NCBI GenBank assembly: GCA_036924835.1
Contig: JBAGRR010000001.1
Location: 5,409,001-5,473,000, forward strand
DNA from: Nitrobacteraceae bacterium AZCC 1564
Lineage (GTDB): Bacteria; Pseudomonadota; Alphaproteobacteria; Rhizobiales; Xanthobacteraceae
DNA: 64,000 bases
Direction of reading: 5' to 3'
The position numbers and the translations under genes are program-made. Under the pieces are notes generated by a model. That model made no database searches. It was not told where the DNA came from and saw only the letters and a list, made by a program, of their open reading frames with translations. Positions 50,166-59,412 of the stretch are shown piece after piece (the first letter of the stretch is position 1; the number at the start of each line of letters is the position of its first letter).

Positions 50166-53084
50166 TCACATTTCAGCCGGGCTGGAGCTGGCGCGGCGCG
50201 GGCACGAGGCCTGCGGCTTCAGTGCCTCTGCGGTCCGGGTGGCGCTCGTTTCATTCAGCAAACTCTTGGCTGCGCGAAGGTCGGTCGTGTCGAAGCCTTC
50301 GGTGAACCGACCGTAGATATTCGCCAGCGTCTCGCACGCTGCAATGCCATCGCCCTGACGGGTTTTCAGATGGGCGAGACTCGTTGCCGTGCGCAACTGC
50401 CACGACAGGGCGGATTGTTTTTCGGCAAGATCGAGCGAGTAGCGGAAGGCCTCTTCCGCCGCGCCCTGATCTCCTGCCAGCAACAGCAACGTGCCCTTGA
50501 TGCGCAGCTGCTCCGGCAGATCAAGCGAGCCGCCGTTCGAATTGACGATCGCGATGGTCTCGTTAATGACGGCTAGGCCGTCGTCCACCCGTCCGCAAAT
50601 GCCGAGGCCTTCCGCCAGCGCGAGACTGAGGCCGGGCGCATACAGCTCATAACGATCCGTCCGCAGCTTGGTCAGCGAGTCGCGCAGCAGCGTCACGCCA
50701 CGCTCGGTCTCGCCGCGCTGGATCAGCACCATGCCCTTGATGCCGATGCCGACGGCGATATGCGGATCGAGGGAATATTTCTGTGCGAAGGCGATCAGCC
50801 GGTCCGCGCGCGCGTCCACCGTGGTCCAGTCGCCGATCCAACTGTAAACCGACGCGCCCCAGATGGTGACGATGCATACAGGGACGGGGCTTTTGACGTG
50901 GTTGGCATCCTCGTCGGCGATCTCCGCCGCGCGGACCGCCTGATCCGGCAAGCCCAGCAGCCATAGCACACGGCTGAGCCCAATGCGCGGCACGCGGCCG
51001 GCATTGAACGCACTAGTATCCGCGATCTGCGATGGCGGCGGTTGCCATGTCTCCAGATGGGTGCGGGCCTCGGCCTGATTGCCGACGAGATGGTGGGCGC
51101 TGCTGAGCAGCCGGTGCGCAGCCGACAGCCCGACCGGATCGGCAATGTCCTCGGCGACGGCTTTTGCCCGCTGCGCGAGGGCAAGCGTGTCGTAGAACCG
51201 CCCGGTCCGCAGGCGAAACATATGCAGATCGCTCAAGAGTCTGAACTGATAGAAGCGATCCTTGAGCTGTTCGGCGAGCTGAAGACCTTTGGTGAGCGCG
51301 GCCAGGGCCTTGTTGCTGTTGCCGCGCGTGAACATCATCGCGTGACCGAACGCCGCCTGCAGCTCCATCTCGTATCGCGTATCGCGCGTGTCCTCGCTGA
51401 GAAGGGACAGCGCCTGTCCGGTCCACTGATAGCATTCGCTCAGCAGTGAGAAATTCGTGAACAGCGGCGCAGCAGCGGCAGCCAGTGCAATGCCGAGGTC
51501 GTGGTCGCCGTGCTCCGACAGGCTGTATTCGAGCGCCGCGCGAATGTTACCGAGATCTTCGGGCCGCGTTTCGCTTGCCTCGCTCTGGCCTGCAATGACT
51601 TTGTTCGCATGGGCCCGTTCAAGGCGGCGCTGCCAGTAGAGCGCGTGGCGCCGATTGACGGACGGTGTTTCGCCGAGCTCGTCGAGCTTGGCGCGGGCAT
51701 AGGCGCGCGTGGTGTCGAGCAGGCGGTAGCGCGTGGAAGCTTCGGAAGCGTTCGCGGTCGAGATGAGAGATTTTGATGCCAGTTGCTCCAGCGCATCCGT
51801 CACCTCGATGAGATCAAGCGTGTCGTCGGACGCGACAGCCTGCGCGGCTTCGAGGGTGAAGGCGCCGACGAAGATAGAGAGCCGGCGCAGCACGGTGCGC
51901 TCACGCTCGCTGATGAGCTCGTAACTCCAGTCGAGCGTCGCCGTCATGGTCTGGTGGCGGGGCGACGCCGTACGCCGGCCGCGCCAGAGCAGCTTCATGC
52001 GCTGGTCGAGCAGAGCGGCGGTCTCGTGCAAGCCGTGGGTGCTGATGCGCCCGGCGGCGAGTTCGATCGCAAGCGCAATGCCGTCGAGCTTGCGGCAGAT
52101 TTCCGCAACGATCGGGGCATCCATATCGTCGAGCTTGAATTGATGATTGCTCGCCATTGCCCGCTCGACCAAGAGATGCGCGGCGGGAAAGGACAGAGTC
52201 TGCTCGGTGGTCAGCTCCGCATCGTCCGGCGGGCTTTGCAGTGGTGACAGCCGATGGACATGCTCGCCCTCGCTGCGCAGCGGTTCGCGACTGGTGGCGA
52301 TGATGCTCACATGCGGGGCCTCTTGGATGATGCGCTCCGCGAGGCCGGCGACCATGTCGATCACATGTTCGCAACTGTCGAGAATGAGCAGGGTGCGGCG
52401 GCCGCGAAGAAAGTTCACGACGGCAGCGCCGGTGTCGCTCGATTGCACGGGAATGCCGAGCACCGACGCCAGCGAGCCAGGTACGAGCGTGGGATCGCTG
52501 ATCAGGCCGAGATCGACGAAATAGACGCCGCCGTCGAAATCCGCGAGAAGTGCATGGCCGATTGCGATGGCTGTTGTCGTCTTGCCGATGCCGCCAGGGC
52601 CATGAATGGTGACTAGCTTGCGGTTTTCGATTTGTCCTGCAAGTTCGCGGATCAACTCGTCGCGGCCGACCATACGCATCAGGCGTGGTGGCAGGCGTCG
52701 GGAGCGTTCGGATGGTTGGGGTTTCGCTGCGGGAGGTGGAGCGATGGTCGCGGAAGCTTGGCGCGCGATCGGCGCAACGAAGCAATAGCCGCGGCCCGGA
52801 ATGTTGACGATGTAACGAGTCTCCGCGCCGCCGTCGCCGAGAACTTTGCGTAAGGCAGCGAGGTGAACGCGCAGGCTGCTTTCGTCCACGGTCACGTTGG
52901 GCCAGACCCGCGCGATCAGGTCTTTCTTGTCGATGACATCGCCCGCGCGCTCCACCAGCGTGATGAGGATATCGAGCGCACGACTTCCCAGCGCAACCGG
53001 CTCGCCGTCCTTCTCAAGGAGGCGCTCCGTAATCAGCAGCCGAAAAGGGCCAAAACGAATTCCTTGCGCTGAATGAGAGTCCAT
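50166..53084 (-). CDS. Large transcriptional regulator: winged helix, AAA/NB-ARC-like ATPase and TPR region
   Basis: 972 residues. Residues about 8-108 form an OmpR/CadC-type winged helix (LGSRALDILITLVERAGDVIDKKDLIARVWPNVTVDESSLRVHLAALRKVLGDG; key parts VWPNVTVDESSLRVHLAALRK and IPGRGYCFVAPI). The ATPase follows with Walker A HGPGGIGKTT (161-170) and RTLLILDSCEHVI as Walker B. From about 470 to the end there are helical repeats of TPR type that probably sense a partner or ligand. Such single-protein signal integrators act in the cytoplasm. It lies in the same direction as the SDR operon from 56.2 to 53.5 kb, whose promoter has phased repeats. Confidence 0.88.
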   Translation of the reverse strand: MDSHSAQGIRFGPFRLLITERLLEKDGEPVALGSRALDILITLVERAGDVIDKKDLIARVWPNVTVDESSLRVHLAALRKVLGDGGAETRYIVNIPGRGYCFVAPIARQASATIAPPPAAKPQPSERSRRLPPRLMRMVGRDELIRELAGQIENRKLVTIHGPGGIGKTTTAIAIGHALLADFDGGVYFVDLGLISDPTLVPGSLASVLGIPVQSSDTGAAVVNFLRGRRTLLILDSCEHVIDMVAGLAERIIQEAPHVSIIATSREPLRSEGEHVHRLSPLQSPPDDAELTTEQTLSFPAAHLLVERAMASNHQFKLDDMDAPIVAEICRKLDGIALAIELAAGRISTHGLHETAALLDQRMKLLWRGRRTASPRHQTMTATLDWSYELISERERTVLRRLSIFVGAFTLEAAQAVASDDTLDLIEVTDALEQLASKSLISTANASEASTRYRLLDTTRAYARAKLDELGETPSVNRRHALYWQRRLERAHANKVIAGQSEASETRPEDLGNIRAALEYSLSEHGDHDLGIALAAAAAPLFTNFSLLSECYQWTGQALSLLSEDTRDTRYEMELQAAFGHAMMFTRGNSNKALAALTKGLQLAEQLKDRFYQFRLLSDLHMFRLRTGRFYDTLALAQRAKAVAEDIADPVGLSAAHRLLSSAHHLVGNQAEARTHLETWQPPPSQIADTSAFNAGRVPRIGLSRVLWLLGLPDQAVRAAEIADEDANHVKSPVPVCIVTIWGASVYSWIGDWTTVDARADRLIAFAQKYSLDPHIAVGIGIKGMVLIQRGETERGVTLLRDSLTKLRTDRYELYAPGLSLALAEGLGICGRVDDGLAVINETIAIVNSNGGSLDLPEQLRIKGTLLLLAGDQGAAEEAFRYSLDLAEKQSALSWQLRTATSLAHLKTRQGDGIAACETLANIYGRFTEGFDTTDLRAAKSLLNETSATRTAEALKPQASCPRRASSSPAEM

Positions 53085-53471
53085 TCTGCAAATCGTATGA
53101 AATGATCTCGGTTCAATACTCTACGCAACGAAGCTGCCATAGAGTCATATACGAACAAATATTGCGACAGCGTGCCGCACGCTCTCACAGCAGCGCGCAT
53201 GACCACTTCAATGTGTCTTGGAAGCGAAGAATTCTAAAGGTTGTTCGTCGCGATGGATGCGTTCGGATGCAGCGCGTTCACTATCTATATGAATCCAATC
53301 TCAGGATCATTTTGGAACGCAGGTCGCGCGTCGCAGCATTCGTGCTCAATTTCGGTGCAATCGAATCTTGGATGACAGGTCCGGCCAGAATTAATCCGGC
53401 CGGACCAAAGGTTGCGTGCGAGAGCGCAAGGGGCATCGGCAGAGGTGATGCAACAAGTCTGAAACGATCGA
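53085..53471. other. Intergenic region upstream of the large regulator
   Basis: A 387-bp stretch between the SDR gene stop and the start of the ATPase regulator. It is AT-richer than its surroundings and must contain the regulator's promoter, but no gene, clear -35/-10 pair or hairpin copy was found. Confidence 0.4.
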
Positions 53472-54305
53472 TCAGGGCTGTTTGAAATCGGTCGATACGG
53501 ATACGGCACGCCAGCGCGCAAGAATTGCGCTGTCCGAGGCGTGCTTGGCCTCGATGGCCGCGACAGTGTCGCTGCCCAGCGGTAGCCGGACCGGCGGTTC
53601 GGGCGCGTCGACGAAATCCACAAGCGTGGCCGCTAACTTGTCCGGGTCGCCCGGCTGATCGTGATTGAGGCTGGCGGCGCGTGAGCGCACCTGGCCCGCC
53701 GTGCCATCATAATCTGCGATCCGCACGGGGCTGACCGAGAGCGAACTCGCATCGAGGAAGTCGGTGCGGAAGTAGCCTGGCTCGATCACGGTGACGTGGA
53801 TTCCAAGCGGAGCAAGCTCGTGATGGAGCGCTTCGGACAAGCCTTCGACGGCAAATTTCGTCGAACAATAGACACCAAATCCCGGACCGGCACGGTATCC
53901 GCCGATCGACGAGATGTTGAGGATGCGGCCCGAACGCTGCGCGCGCATGTGCGGCAGGATCGCCCGGGTGACATTCAACACGCCGAACACGTTGGTCTTG
54001 TAAAGGTGCTCGACCTCGGCTGCGGTTGCTTCCTCGACGGCCCCCATCAGGCCGAAGCCGGCGTTGTTGAGGAGGATGTCGATGCGGCTAAACCGTTCGA
54101 TAGCCGCAGCCGCGGCAGTTCGCGCCTGCGCCTCGTCGGTGACGTCGAGCGGCAGTGGCAAAAATCCGCTGTGTTCACCGAGACGATTGGTGACGGTGTT
54201 CGGGTTGCGTGCGGTGGCGACGACATTGTCGCCCCTGGCGAGTGCGAGTTCGGCGATGCGTGCACCGAAACCGCGAGACGCGCCGGTGATGAACCATGTG
54301 CGCAT
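53472..54305 (-). CDS. Short-chain dehydrogenase/reductase
   Basis: 277 residues. TWFITGASRGFGARIAELAL contains the TGxxxGxG cofactor motif, NNAGFGLMGAVEE and the catalytic triad Ser-Tyr-Lys in LNISSIGGYRAGPGFGVYCSTKFAVEGL (YCSTK). FRTDFLDASSLS and the C-terminal helix complete a classical SDR. It probably uses NADP because of the TARNPN segment after strand 2. Last gene of the four-gene operon; its substrate is not known. Confidence 0.9.
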   Translation of the reverse strand: MRTWFITGASRGFGARIAELALARGDNVVATARNPNTVTNRLGEHSGFLPLPLDVTDEAQARTAAAAAIERFSRIDILLNNAGFGLMGAVEEATAAEVEHLYKTNVFGVLNVTRAILPHMRAQRSGRILNISSIGGYRAGPGFGVYCSTKFAVEGLSEALHHELAPLGIHVTVIEPGYFRTDFLDASSLSVSPVRIADYDGTAGQVRSRAASLNHDQPGDPDKLAATLVDFVDAPEPPVRLPLGSDTVAAIEAKHASDSAILARWRAVSVSTDFKQP

Positions 54306-54418
54306 GAGATTGGCCTTTATATGATGTCCGGGAAGATTGGATGTGATGCAATCGACCGCCCGGAGCGGTCTTCTCCCGGTGACAGGCGAGGGCTCCGGGC
54401 GGTCGTCTTATTAATGTG

Positions 54419-54922
54419 TCAGCGCGATGTGCTCTCGGCCGGCTGAACGCGGCGCCAGAAGTCGTTGAACGCCACGCTGTCGAAGAACGCCGCCGCCTTT
54501 GTCACCTTGCCGTCCTTGAGGTCAAGAAACCAGGCGTATGTGTTCTCGTAAGGCTGCCCATCGCGAGCCGTGCCCTTGGCGTCGAAGAACACGATTACTG
54601 TGTCACGATCCGCATACATATTGCGGATCGTCGGCTTCAGGCCCACGCTCATGCGGGCGTTGAAGGGCCGGATAACTTCGGTCATGAAGGCTTCGCGGCT
54701 GTCGTACGTCTTGGACGCCAGCGAGTTGCCGGTAATGGTCCATGTCGCGTTGTCGGCAAGGATCTCATAGGGACTGCCGGTCCCATTGGCCCATGCCTTG
54801 AACTTCTCCTCGACGATCGCCTTGTTGCGCGTCTCTTTGTTCTGCTCGGTCTGTGCCATTGCGGTTTGTCCCGATGAGGTTGCAAGAACGACGGCCATGG
54901 CCGTGATGATCGGTGCAAGCAT
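54419..54922 (-). CDS. SnoaL/NTF2-like protein with signal peptide
   Basis: 167 residues. ITAMAVVLATSSGQTAMA is a signal peptide, then a single SnoaL/NTF2-fold domain: NKAIVEEKFKAWANGTGSPYEILADNATWTITGNSLASKTYDSREAFMTEVIRPFNARM (core FKAWANGTGSPYEILADNATW), and VIVFFDAKGTARDGQPYENTYAWFLDLKDGKVTKAAAFFDSVAFNDFW. It may be a cyclase, isomerase or ligand-binding protein in the periplasm. It is in the operon between two SDR genes. Confidence 0.88.
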   Translation of the reverse strand: MLAPIITAMAVVLATSSGQTAMAQTEQNKETRNKAIVEEKFKAWANGTGSPYEILADNATWTITGNSLASKTYDSREAFMTEVIRPFNARMSVGLKPTIRNMYADRDTVIVFFDAKGTARDGQPYENTYAWFLDLKDGKVTKAAAFFDSVAFNDFWRRVQPAESTSR

Positions 54923-54962
54923 GACTTGTTCTCCAGGGGTATGGATGGGGTGAGAATACCGG

Positions 54963-55766
54963 TTAGATCTGGTTCTCCCATGCGGCGAGCTGATGCGCCT
55001 TCAGCATCTCCTCGGTCGCTTTCGGTACGACGTTACGGAATTTGCCGGTGTCGGCGGGGACGACTTCGATCATGCGGCCGATCATCTCGCGCGCATCGAG
55101 GTGTCCATCAGGCGCCGACAGGAAGGTGTCGAATTCCTTGCGCAGATCGGCGCGGCGGGTGACGTGTTTGCTGTCGTCAAGCCAGCGGAACGGCGCATCG
55201 GCCATCGTCTCGTTGTAGCCGGTATAATAGGCGCCGGGGTTGATGGTCTGCACCTTGATACCGTGCGCCTTCAATTCCTGCTGCAGTGCTTCGGCAACGG
55301 ATTCAATGGCGTGCTTTGTGGAGACGTAGACGCCCCAATTGGCCGGCGTGAACAGGCCGCCCATTGAAGAGGTGAAAACGATCTTGGCCTTCTTCTTGGC
55401 GTCGATCCATTTGCGTACGAATCCTTGGGTGAGTTGCAGCGGAAGGAAGACGTTGACCTCGTAGTTCTTGCGCACGAGATCGAGCGGCATTTCGAACACC
55501 GGGCCAGCTTCGCCCATGCCGGCGTTGTTCCACAGCACGTCGATGTCGAAGGTCTGTATGTAGGCCATGTCGTAAGGATCGGTAAGGTCGAGCCGCTCGA
55601 CGCGGAAGTTCTTGAGGCCGATCGCCTTGGCTTCTTCACGCAGCGGCGTCACTTGGGATGCAACGTGAGTGGTCGCGATGATGTTGTAGCCGTCCTTGGC
55701 CATGCCGATGGCTGCACCCTTGCCGAAGCCGGAGCCCGCGCCGGTGATGAGAATGGTCTTGGTCAT
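54963..55766 (-). CDS. Short-chain dehydrogenase/reductase
   Basis: 267 residues. TILITGAGSGFGKGAAIGMA (TGxxxGxG), NNAGMGEAGPVFEMPLDL, and the active site SSMGGLFTPANWGVYVSTKHAIESV with Tyr and Lys (YVSTK). INPGAYYTGYNETMADAPFRW follows, as in the same subgroup as the SDR at 53472. SDR of this kind often acts on ketones or aldehydes of xenobiotics. The gene is preceded by a good ribosome site and separated by 40 nt from the SnoaL-like gene. Confidence 0.9.
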   Translation of the reverse strand: MTKTILITGAGSGFGKGAAIGMAKDGYNIIATTHVASQVTPLREEAKAIGLKNFRVERLDLTDPYDMAYIQTFDIDVLWNNAGMGEAGPVFEMPLDLVRKNYEVNVFLPLQLTQGFVRKWIDAKKKAKIVFTSSMGGLFTPANWGVYVSTKHAIESVAEALQQELKAHGIKVQTINPGAYYTGYNETMADAPFRWLDDSKHVTRRADLRKEFDTFLSAPDGHLDAREMIGRMIEVVPADTGKFRNVVPKATEEMLKAHQLAAWENQI

Positions 55767-55804
55767 GGTTGGTCCTTTCGATGATGGTGAGTTGAGCGGG
55801 AGGA

Positions 55805-56218
55805 TCAGGAGGAGAGAGCTTTGAACGCCGCGTGGGCCGCTTGGGCTACTTCGACGTCCTGCGAGACGGCGCCGCCGGAAATGCCGAGAGCGCCGATGAG
55901 TGTGCCGTCCGCGCCCATGAGCGGAATGCCGCCGCCGAACGTGGCGAGACCGCCATTGGTCAATTCAAGACCCGGCGCAGGCGCGCCCGGCTTGCAGTAT
56001 TCCCAGACCGCTTCGCTGTTGGCCTGAAACAGGACGGCGGTGGACGCCTTGCGTGTCGCAATGTCGATCGAGCCGAGCACCGCGCCGTCCATGCGGCGGA
56101 ATGCCTTAAGGTGCGCGCCGGCATCAAGCACGGCGATGACCACGGCCAGTCCAATCTGGCGGGCCTTGGCTTCCGCGCCATCGATGATGGTTTGGGCTTC
56201 GTGGGAGGTGAGGTGCAT
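55805..56218 (-). CDS. GlcG/HbpS family heme-binding-like protein
   Basis: 137 residues, typical length. MHLTSHEAQTIIDGAEAKARQIGLAVVIAVLDAGAHLKAFRRMDGAVLGSIDIATRKASTAVLF is the GlcG-type N-terminal half (core VIAVLDAGAHLKAFRRMDGA), then GGLATFGGGIPLMGADGTLIGALGISGG. Homologues bind heme or support flavin enzymes; the exact role is not settled. ATG 56218 has GGAG upstream; the longer frame to 56257 has none. First gene of the operon with the SDR and SnoaL-like genes. Confidence 0.9.
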   Translation of the reverse strand: MHLTSHEAQTIIDGAEAKARQIGLAVVIAVLDAGAHLKAFRRMDGAVLGSIDIATRKASTAVLFQANSEAVWEYCKPGAPAPGLELTNGGLATFGGGIPLMGADGTLIGALGISGGAVSQDVEVAQAAHAAFKALSS

Positions 56219-56290
56219 GGAGACGTCTCCGGCAATGTGGGTGTGTTGCCGGGACAATCTGTGATCGGTCGCCGTTCCGCGAGTTCAGTG

Positions 56291-56320
56291 TTGTAAAGCG
56301 GTGTTAAGCGTTGTGAGGGC
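56291..56320. promoter_or_regulatory. Three 10-bp phased direct repeats upstream of the SDR operon
   Basis: TTGTAAAGCG, GTGTTAAGCG and TTGTGAGGGC follow each other without gap, one per helical turn, 73-102 nt before the GlcG-like gene. Winged-helix regulators such as the one encoded at 50166 bind tandem direct repeats of this type. Confidence 0.4.
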
Positions 56321-56385
56321 GTGCGATGTGTGCAGGGCAGGGTGAATCTGATCACAGATCATTCAAGGATCTGCCATGGTTCACA

Positions 56386-56410
56386 GGAACCCGTCGCGTG
56401 TGCGGACGTT
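56386..56410 (+). promoter_or_regulatory. Sigma-EcfG (general stress) promoter of the PLD gene
   Basis: GGAAC (56386-56390), 16 nt, CGTT (56407-56410): an exact match to the EcfG consensus GGAAC-N16/17-CGTT. It lies 43 nt before ATG 56453, which also rules out the longer open frame upstream. Confidence 0.8.
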
Positions 56411-56452
56411 TTTCAGGTATTGCCGCTGTCCGTTGCCCGCGTATCGGAGAGG

Positions 56453-58558
56453 ATGATCCTGCTCAAGAATTCCGCAATCTTCGTGCCCGGCGAGACTGTT
56501 TGGAAGACCTGTGAAGCAGGGCGTGCTGCCGTGCTGCACGATGCGGCGGATTATTTTGCAGCACTCAGATCGGCACTGCTTTTGGCCGAAAAGCAGGTCT
56601 TTATCGTCGGGTGGGACATTCACAGCGAGACCAGGCTCGTTGGGCCGACAGGGGCTACTGATGACGGGTATCCGGTGAAGTTGGGTGAATTCCTTGCGGC
56701 CTTGGTCGGAGCGAAGCCGGATCTTCACATCAATATTTTGATATGGGATTTCGCAGCGCTTTATGCGGCGGAACGGGAGATCAATTCTGCCCAGAAATTC
56801 GCGGCGCATGGGCGAGGACGCATTTCAATCTTAATGGACTCCACGCTTCCCTTGGGCTCCGCGCAACATCAGAAGTTCGTGGTGATCGACCGCTCGATCG
56901 CTTTTTCAGGTGGTCTCGATCTGACCATCCGCCGCTGGGACACGAACGAGCATCTAGCCGAAAACCCATTGCGAAGGGATCCGCAGGGAAGTCCGTACCT
57001 TCCATTTCATGACATTCAATGCGTGGTGGATGGTGAGGCGGCGCGTGCCTTGGAGGTGTTGGCAACAACGCGGTGGACAGCAGCGGGAGGCAAAGTCTCC
57101 GAAGTACCGTTACCCCTAGGCGATCGATGGCCTGGTGATATTCCGGTGCAGGCGCGGAATATCTCCGTGGGGATCGCACGAACGGAGCCGAAGCCTGGGA
57201 GTGGATATCCTGTCCACGAAGTCTTCGAGCTCTTTCAATTGTCGATTCGCTCGGCGAAAGATCTGATCTACATCGAAAACCAATTCATCAGCGCGCCATC
57301 GGTGGCCAAAGCGCTTGCGCAGAGAATGGTGGACTGTCCAACGCTCCGCGTCCTGATTGTCACCCCCAGGCGGCATTCGTCGTGGCTGGAATCGCAAGCG
57401 ATGCAGGGCGGCCGGTCGAACTTCCTTGCGCCGTTTGTCGAAGCGAATGTCATCGATCGACTTCGTATTCTTTATCCTGCGGTGCGGGGCAAGGCGGTTG
57501 ACGTGCCGGTCATGGTCCACAGTAAGCTGATGACCGTTGACGATCACTTCTTGCGGATCGGATCTGCAAACCTCAACAATAGATCGCTCGGGGCGGATAC
57601 CGAATGCGATTTGGCGTTCGAGGCCACGATGAGCGGCGATCGGAAGTTCATTCGCGAGACGCGGAATAGTCTGATCGGCCATTTTTGCGGCGTGGATGCA
57701 AGTGTCATCGCCGCGCACGAAGCCGATCTTTTCGAATTCATCGATCGCCGCTCAAAGTCCGATGCTGGGCGACGGCTTCTACCCGTTCGGATCGACGTGC
57801 GCGGAACATGGACTGACGTTGTTCAATCCGTTGCGGATCCGCGGGAGCCGCTTCACCTGGAACGGACCGCGCGACGCCTTTGGACCGGCCGAACGATCAC
57901 GGCGGTCGCCGCCATAGCCTTGCTGCTGGTAGGGCTTGCGCTGGCATGGCGTTATACATTTCTTCGCTCCTACACGGATGTCACCCTGTTGTCAGATGTC
58001 ATTGCTCGCCATTCGCAGTCGATTTTTGCGCCGCTGTTTGTCATCGCGGCTTTCCTGCTGGGAGGCCTAGTCGTCTTCCCGGTCACCGTCTTGATCGCGG
58101 CGACGGCTGCGGCGCTGGGACCTTTCAAAGGCTTTGCGACTGCCGCCCTCGGCGTGCTGTTGAGTGCATCGTTGGTGTTCATGATTGGACGATTTGTCGG
58201 TCACCGGCGTCTGCAGTCGCTGCTCGGCGCGCGCGCGTTGCGGATCCAGCGGCAAATCGTCGGGAAGGGAATCATGGCTGTCGCAATGATCCGCATGGTT
58301 CCGATTGCACCATTCTCGATTGTGAATGTGCTTGCGGGCGCAAGCCAGCTCAAGTTTAGAGACTTCATCGTCGGGACTGCGCTCGGCATGGCGCCGGGTA
58401 TTGTTGCAATGGCAGCGTTAGGGGCTCAAATCGCGGAGTTCGCCAGACATGCGTCCTGGTCCAGCACGTTGTTGCTTGGGCTCATCATTGCGCTCTGGCT
58501 GGTCCTGTGCGTTGGCGTACAGTTTTTGGTCACGTGGCTCGCCGAGCGTCGGAAATGA
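56453..58558 (+). CDS. Phospholipase D-family protein fused to VTT/DedA-type membrane domain
   Basis: 701 residues. Two HKD-type sites are intact: HQKFVVIDRSIAFSGG near residue 139 and HSKLMTVDDHFLRIGSANLNNRS near 356. A linker follows, then a membrane part from about 480: LAWRYTFLRSYTDV, FVIAAFLLGGLVVFPVTVLIAATAAALGPFKG and the VTT motif region FMIGRFVGHRRLQ with IRMVPIAPFSIVNVLAGAS. It may make or remodel phospholipids such as cardiolipin at the membrane under stress. It overlaps the nuclease gene by 4 nt. Confidence 0.9.
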   Translation: MILLKNSAIFVPGETVWKTCEAGRAAVLHDAADYFAALRSALLLAEKQVFIVGWDIHSETRLVGPTGATDDGYPVKLGEFLAALVGAKPDLHINILIWDFAALYAAEREINSAQKFAAHGRGRISILMDSTLPLGSAQHQKFVVIDRSIAFSGGLDLTIRRWDTNEHLAENPLRRDPQGSPYLPFHDIQCVVDGEAARALEVLATTRWTAAGGKVSEVPLPLGDRWPGDIPVQARNISVGIARTEPKPGSGYPVHEVFELFQLSIRSAKDLIYIENQFISAPSVAKALAQRMVDCPTLRVLIVTPRRHSSWLESQAMQGGRSNFLAPFVEANVIDRLRILYPAVRGKAVDVPVMVHSKLMTVDDHFLRIGSANLNNRSLGADTECDLAFEATMSGDRKFIRETRNSLIGHFCGVDASVIAAHEADLFEFIDRRSKSDAGRRLLPVRIDVRGTWTDVVQSVADPREPLHLERTARRLWTGRTITAVAAIALLLVGLALAWRYTFLRSYTDVTLLSDVIARHSQSIFAPLFVIAAFLLGGLVVFPVTVLIAATAAALGPFKGFATAALGVLLSASLVFMIGRFVGHRRLQSLLGARALRIQRQIVGKGIMAVAMIRMVPIAPFSIVNVLAGASQLKFRDFIVGTALGMAPGIVAMAALGAQIAEFARHASWSSTLLLGLIIALWLVLCVGVQFLVTWLAERRK

Positions 58559-59325
58559 TGAATACGTTGCGCTTCATGACGTGGAACGTGCACGGGCCGC
58601 TCCATCTGAACCCGACCTTCGATCTCGATGCGGTCTGCGCCGTTATCGAGAAATGGTCGCCGGATGTGGTTGCCCTGCAGGAAGTGGACTCACGCGGGCA
58701 ACGGACTGACCCGTTTAAACGACTGGCCGAGGCTGTCGGCGAGCATCGCGCCGAGGCGCGCTCCATCGTGACGCGCGACGGAGCCTATGGACAAATGCTG
58801 GTGAGCCGCTGGCCATTTGTCGAGCTTCCCAAGATTGTGGACGTGTCCTATCAGGAGCGAGAGCAACGCCGCGCGATCGTGGCCAAGATCGGCGCACCAT
58901 TTGGAGAGGTCAAAGTTGTTGCTACACATCTCGGCTTGAGCCTTCACGAAAGGCATGCGCAGGCGCGAGCGGTCGCTGACCTGATTGACAGTCCAAGGAC
59001 GGTCGTCATGGGTGATTTCAATGATTGGCTCTGGGTGAAATCCGTCAGGCGGGTTCTCGCCAGGCATTGTCCGGTGCGCACCGGCCATCGGACGTTTCCA
59101 TCTGTCTGTCCGATCCTGCGTCTGGACCGGATTTACGCGACGCCGGATTGCGGGATCGTCCGCAGTTGGACGGACAGCAAGGCACGAGGTTATTCCGATC
59201 ACCTGCCATTGTTGAGCGAGGTCAAGTTTTGTCCTGTCAGCATCAGCGACCGTGGGGTGGGACGAGACGTTGGGGAACACCCTTCGCCGAAGGAGCTTGT
59301 CTTCGATCGAACGGAGGACTCATGA
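58555..59325 (+). CDS. Endonuclease/exonuclease/phosphatase (EEP) family protein
   Basis: 256 residues. EEP motifs in order: FMTWNVHG, DVVALQEVDSRG (metal-binding Glu), VVATHLGLSLHERHAQA, VMGDFNDW, LRLDRIYA and YSDHLPLLSEV (catalytic His). The start ATGATG overlaps the preceding stop codon (ATGATG at 58555-58560). It resembles phosphodiesterases encoded beside PLD proteins; it may act on phospholipid or nucleic acid phosphodiesters. No signal peptide, cytoplasmic. Confidence 0.9.
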   Translation: MMNTLRFMTWNVHGPLHLNPTFDLDAVCAVIEKWSPDVVALQEVDSRGQRTDPFKRLAEAVGEHRAEARSIVTRDGAYGQMLVSRWPFVELPKIVDVSYQEREQRRAIVAKIGAPFGEVKVVATHLGLSLHERHAQARAVADLIDSPRTVVMGDFNDWLWVKSVRRVLARHCPVRTGHRTFPSVCPILRLDRIYATPDCGIVRSWTDSKARGYSDHLPLLSEVKFCPVSISDRGVGRDVGEHPSPKELVFDRTEDS

Positions 59326-59412
59326 GATGGCATTGATCGTGATGGCGCTGAACTGCACGGTGCTGGCAAGTCGCTATCCCGGCGTAAAAAGCCCGTAGGT
59401 CTCGGGACAGCT

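Noticed and set aside
56321-56452. N-terminal extension of the PLD protein
   Set aside because: The exact EcfG promoter lies within it, and ATG 56453 has a ribosome site and starts at the family boundary.
59328-59400. Short open frame of about 23 residues before the DNA ligase gene
   Set aside because: Too short, no ribosome site; its resemblance to a flavodoxin-like start is too weak to claim a remnant.
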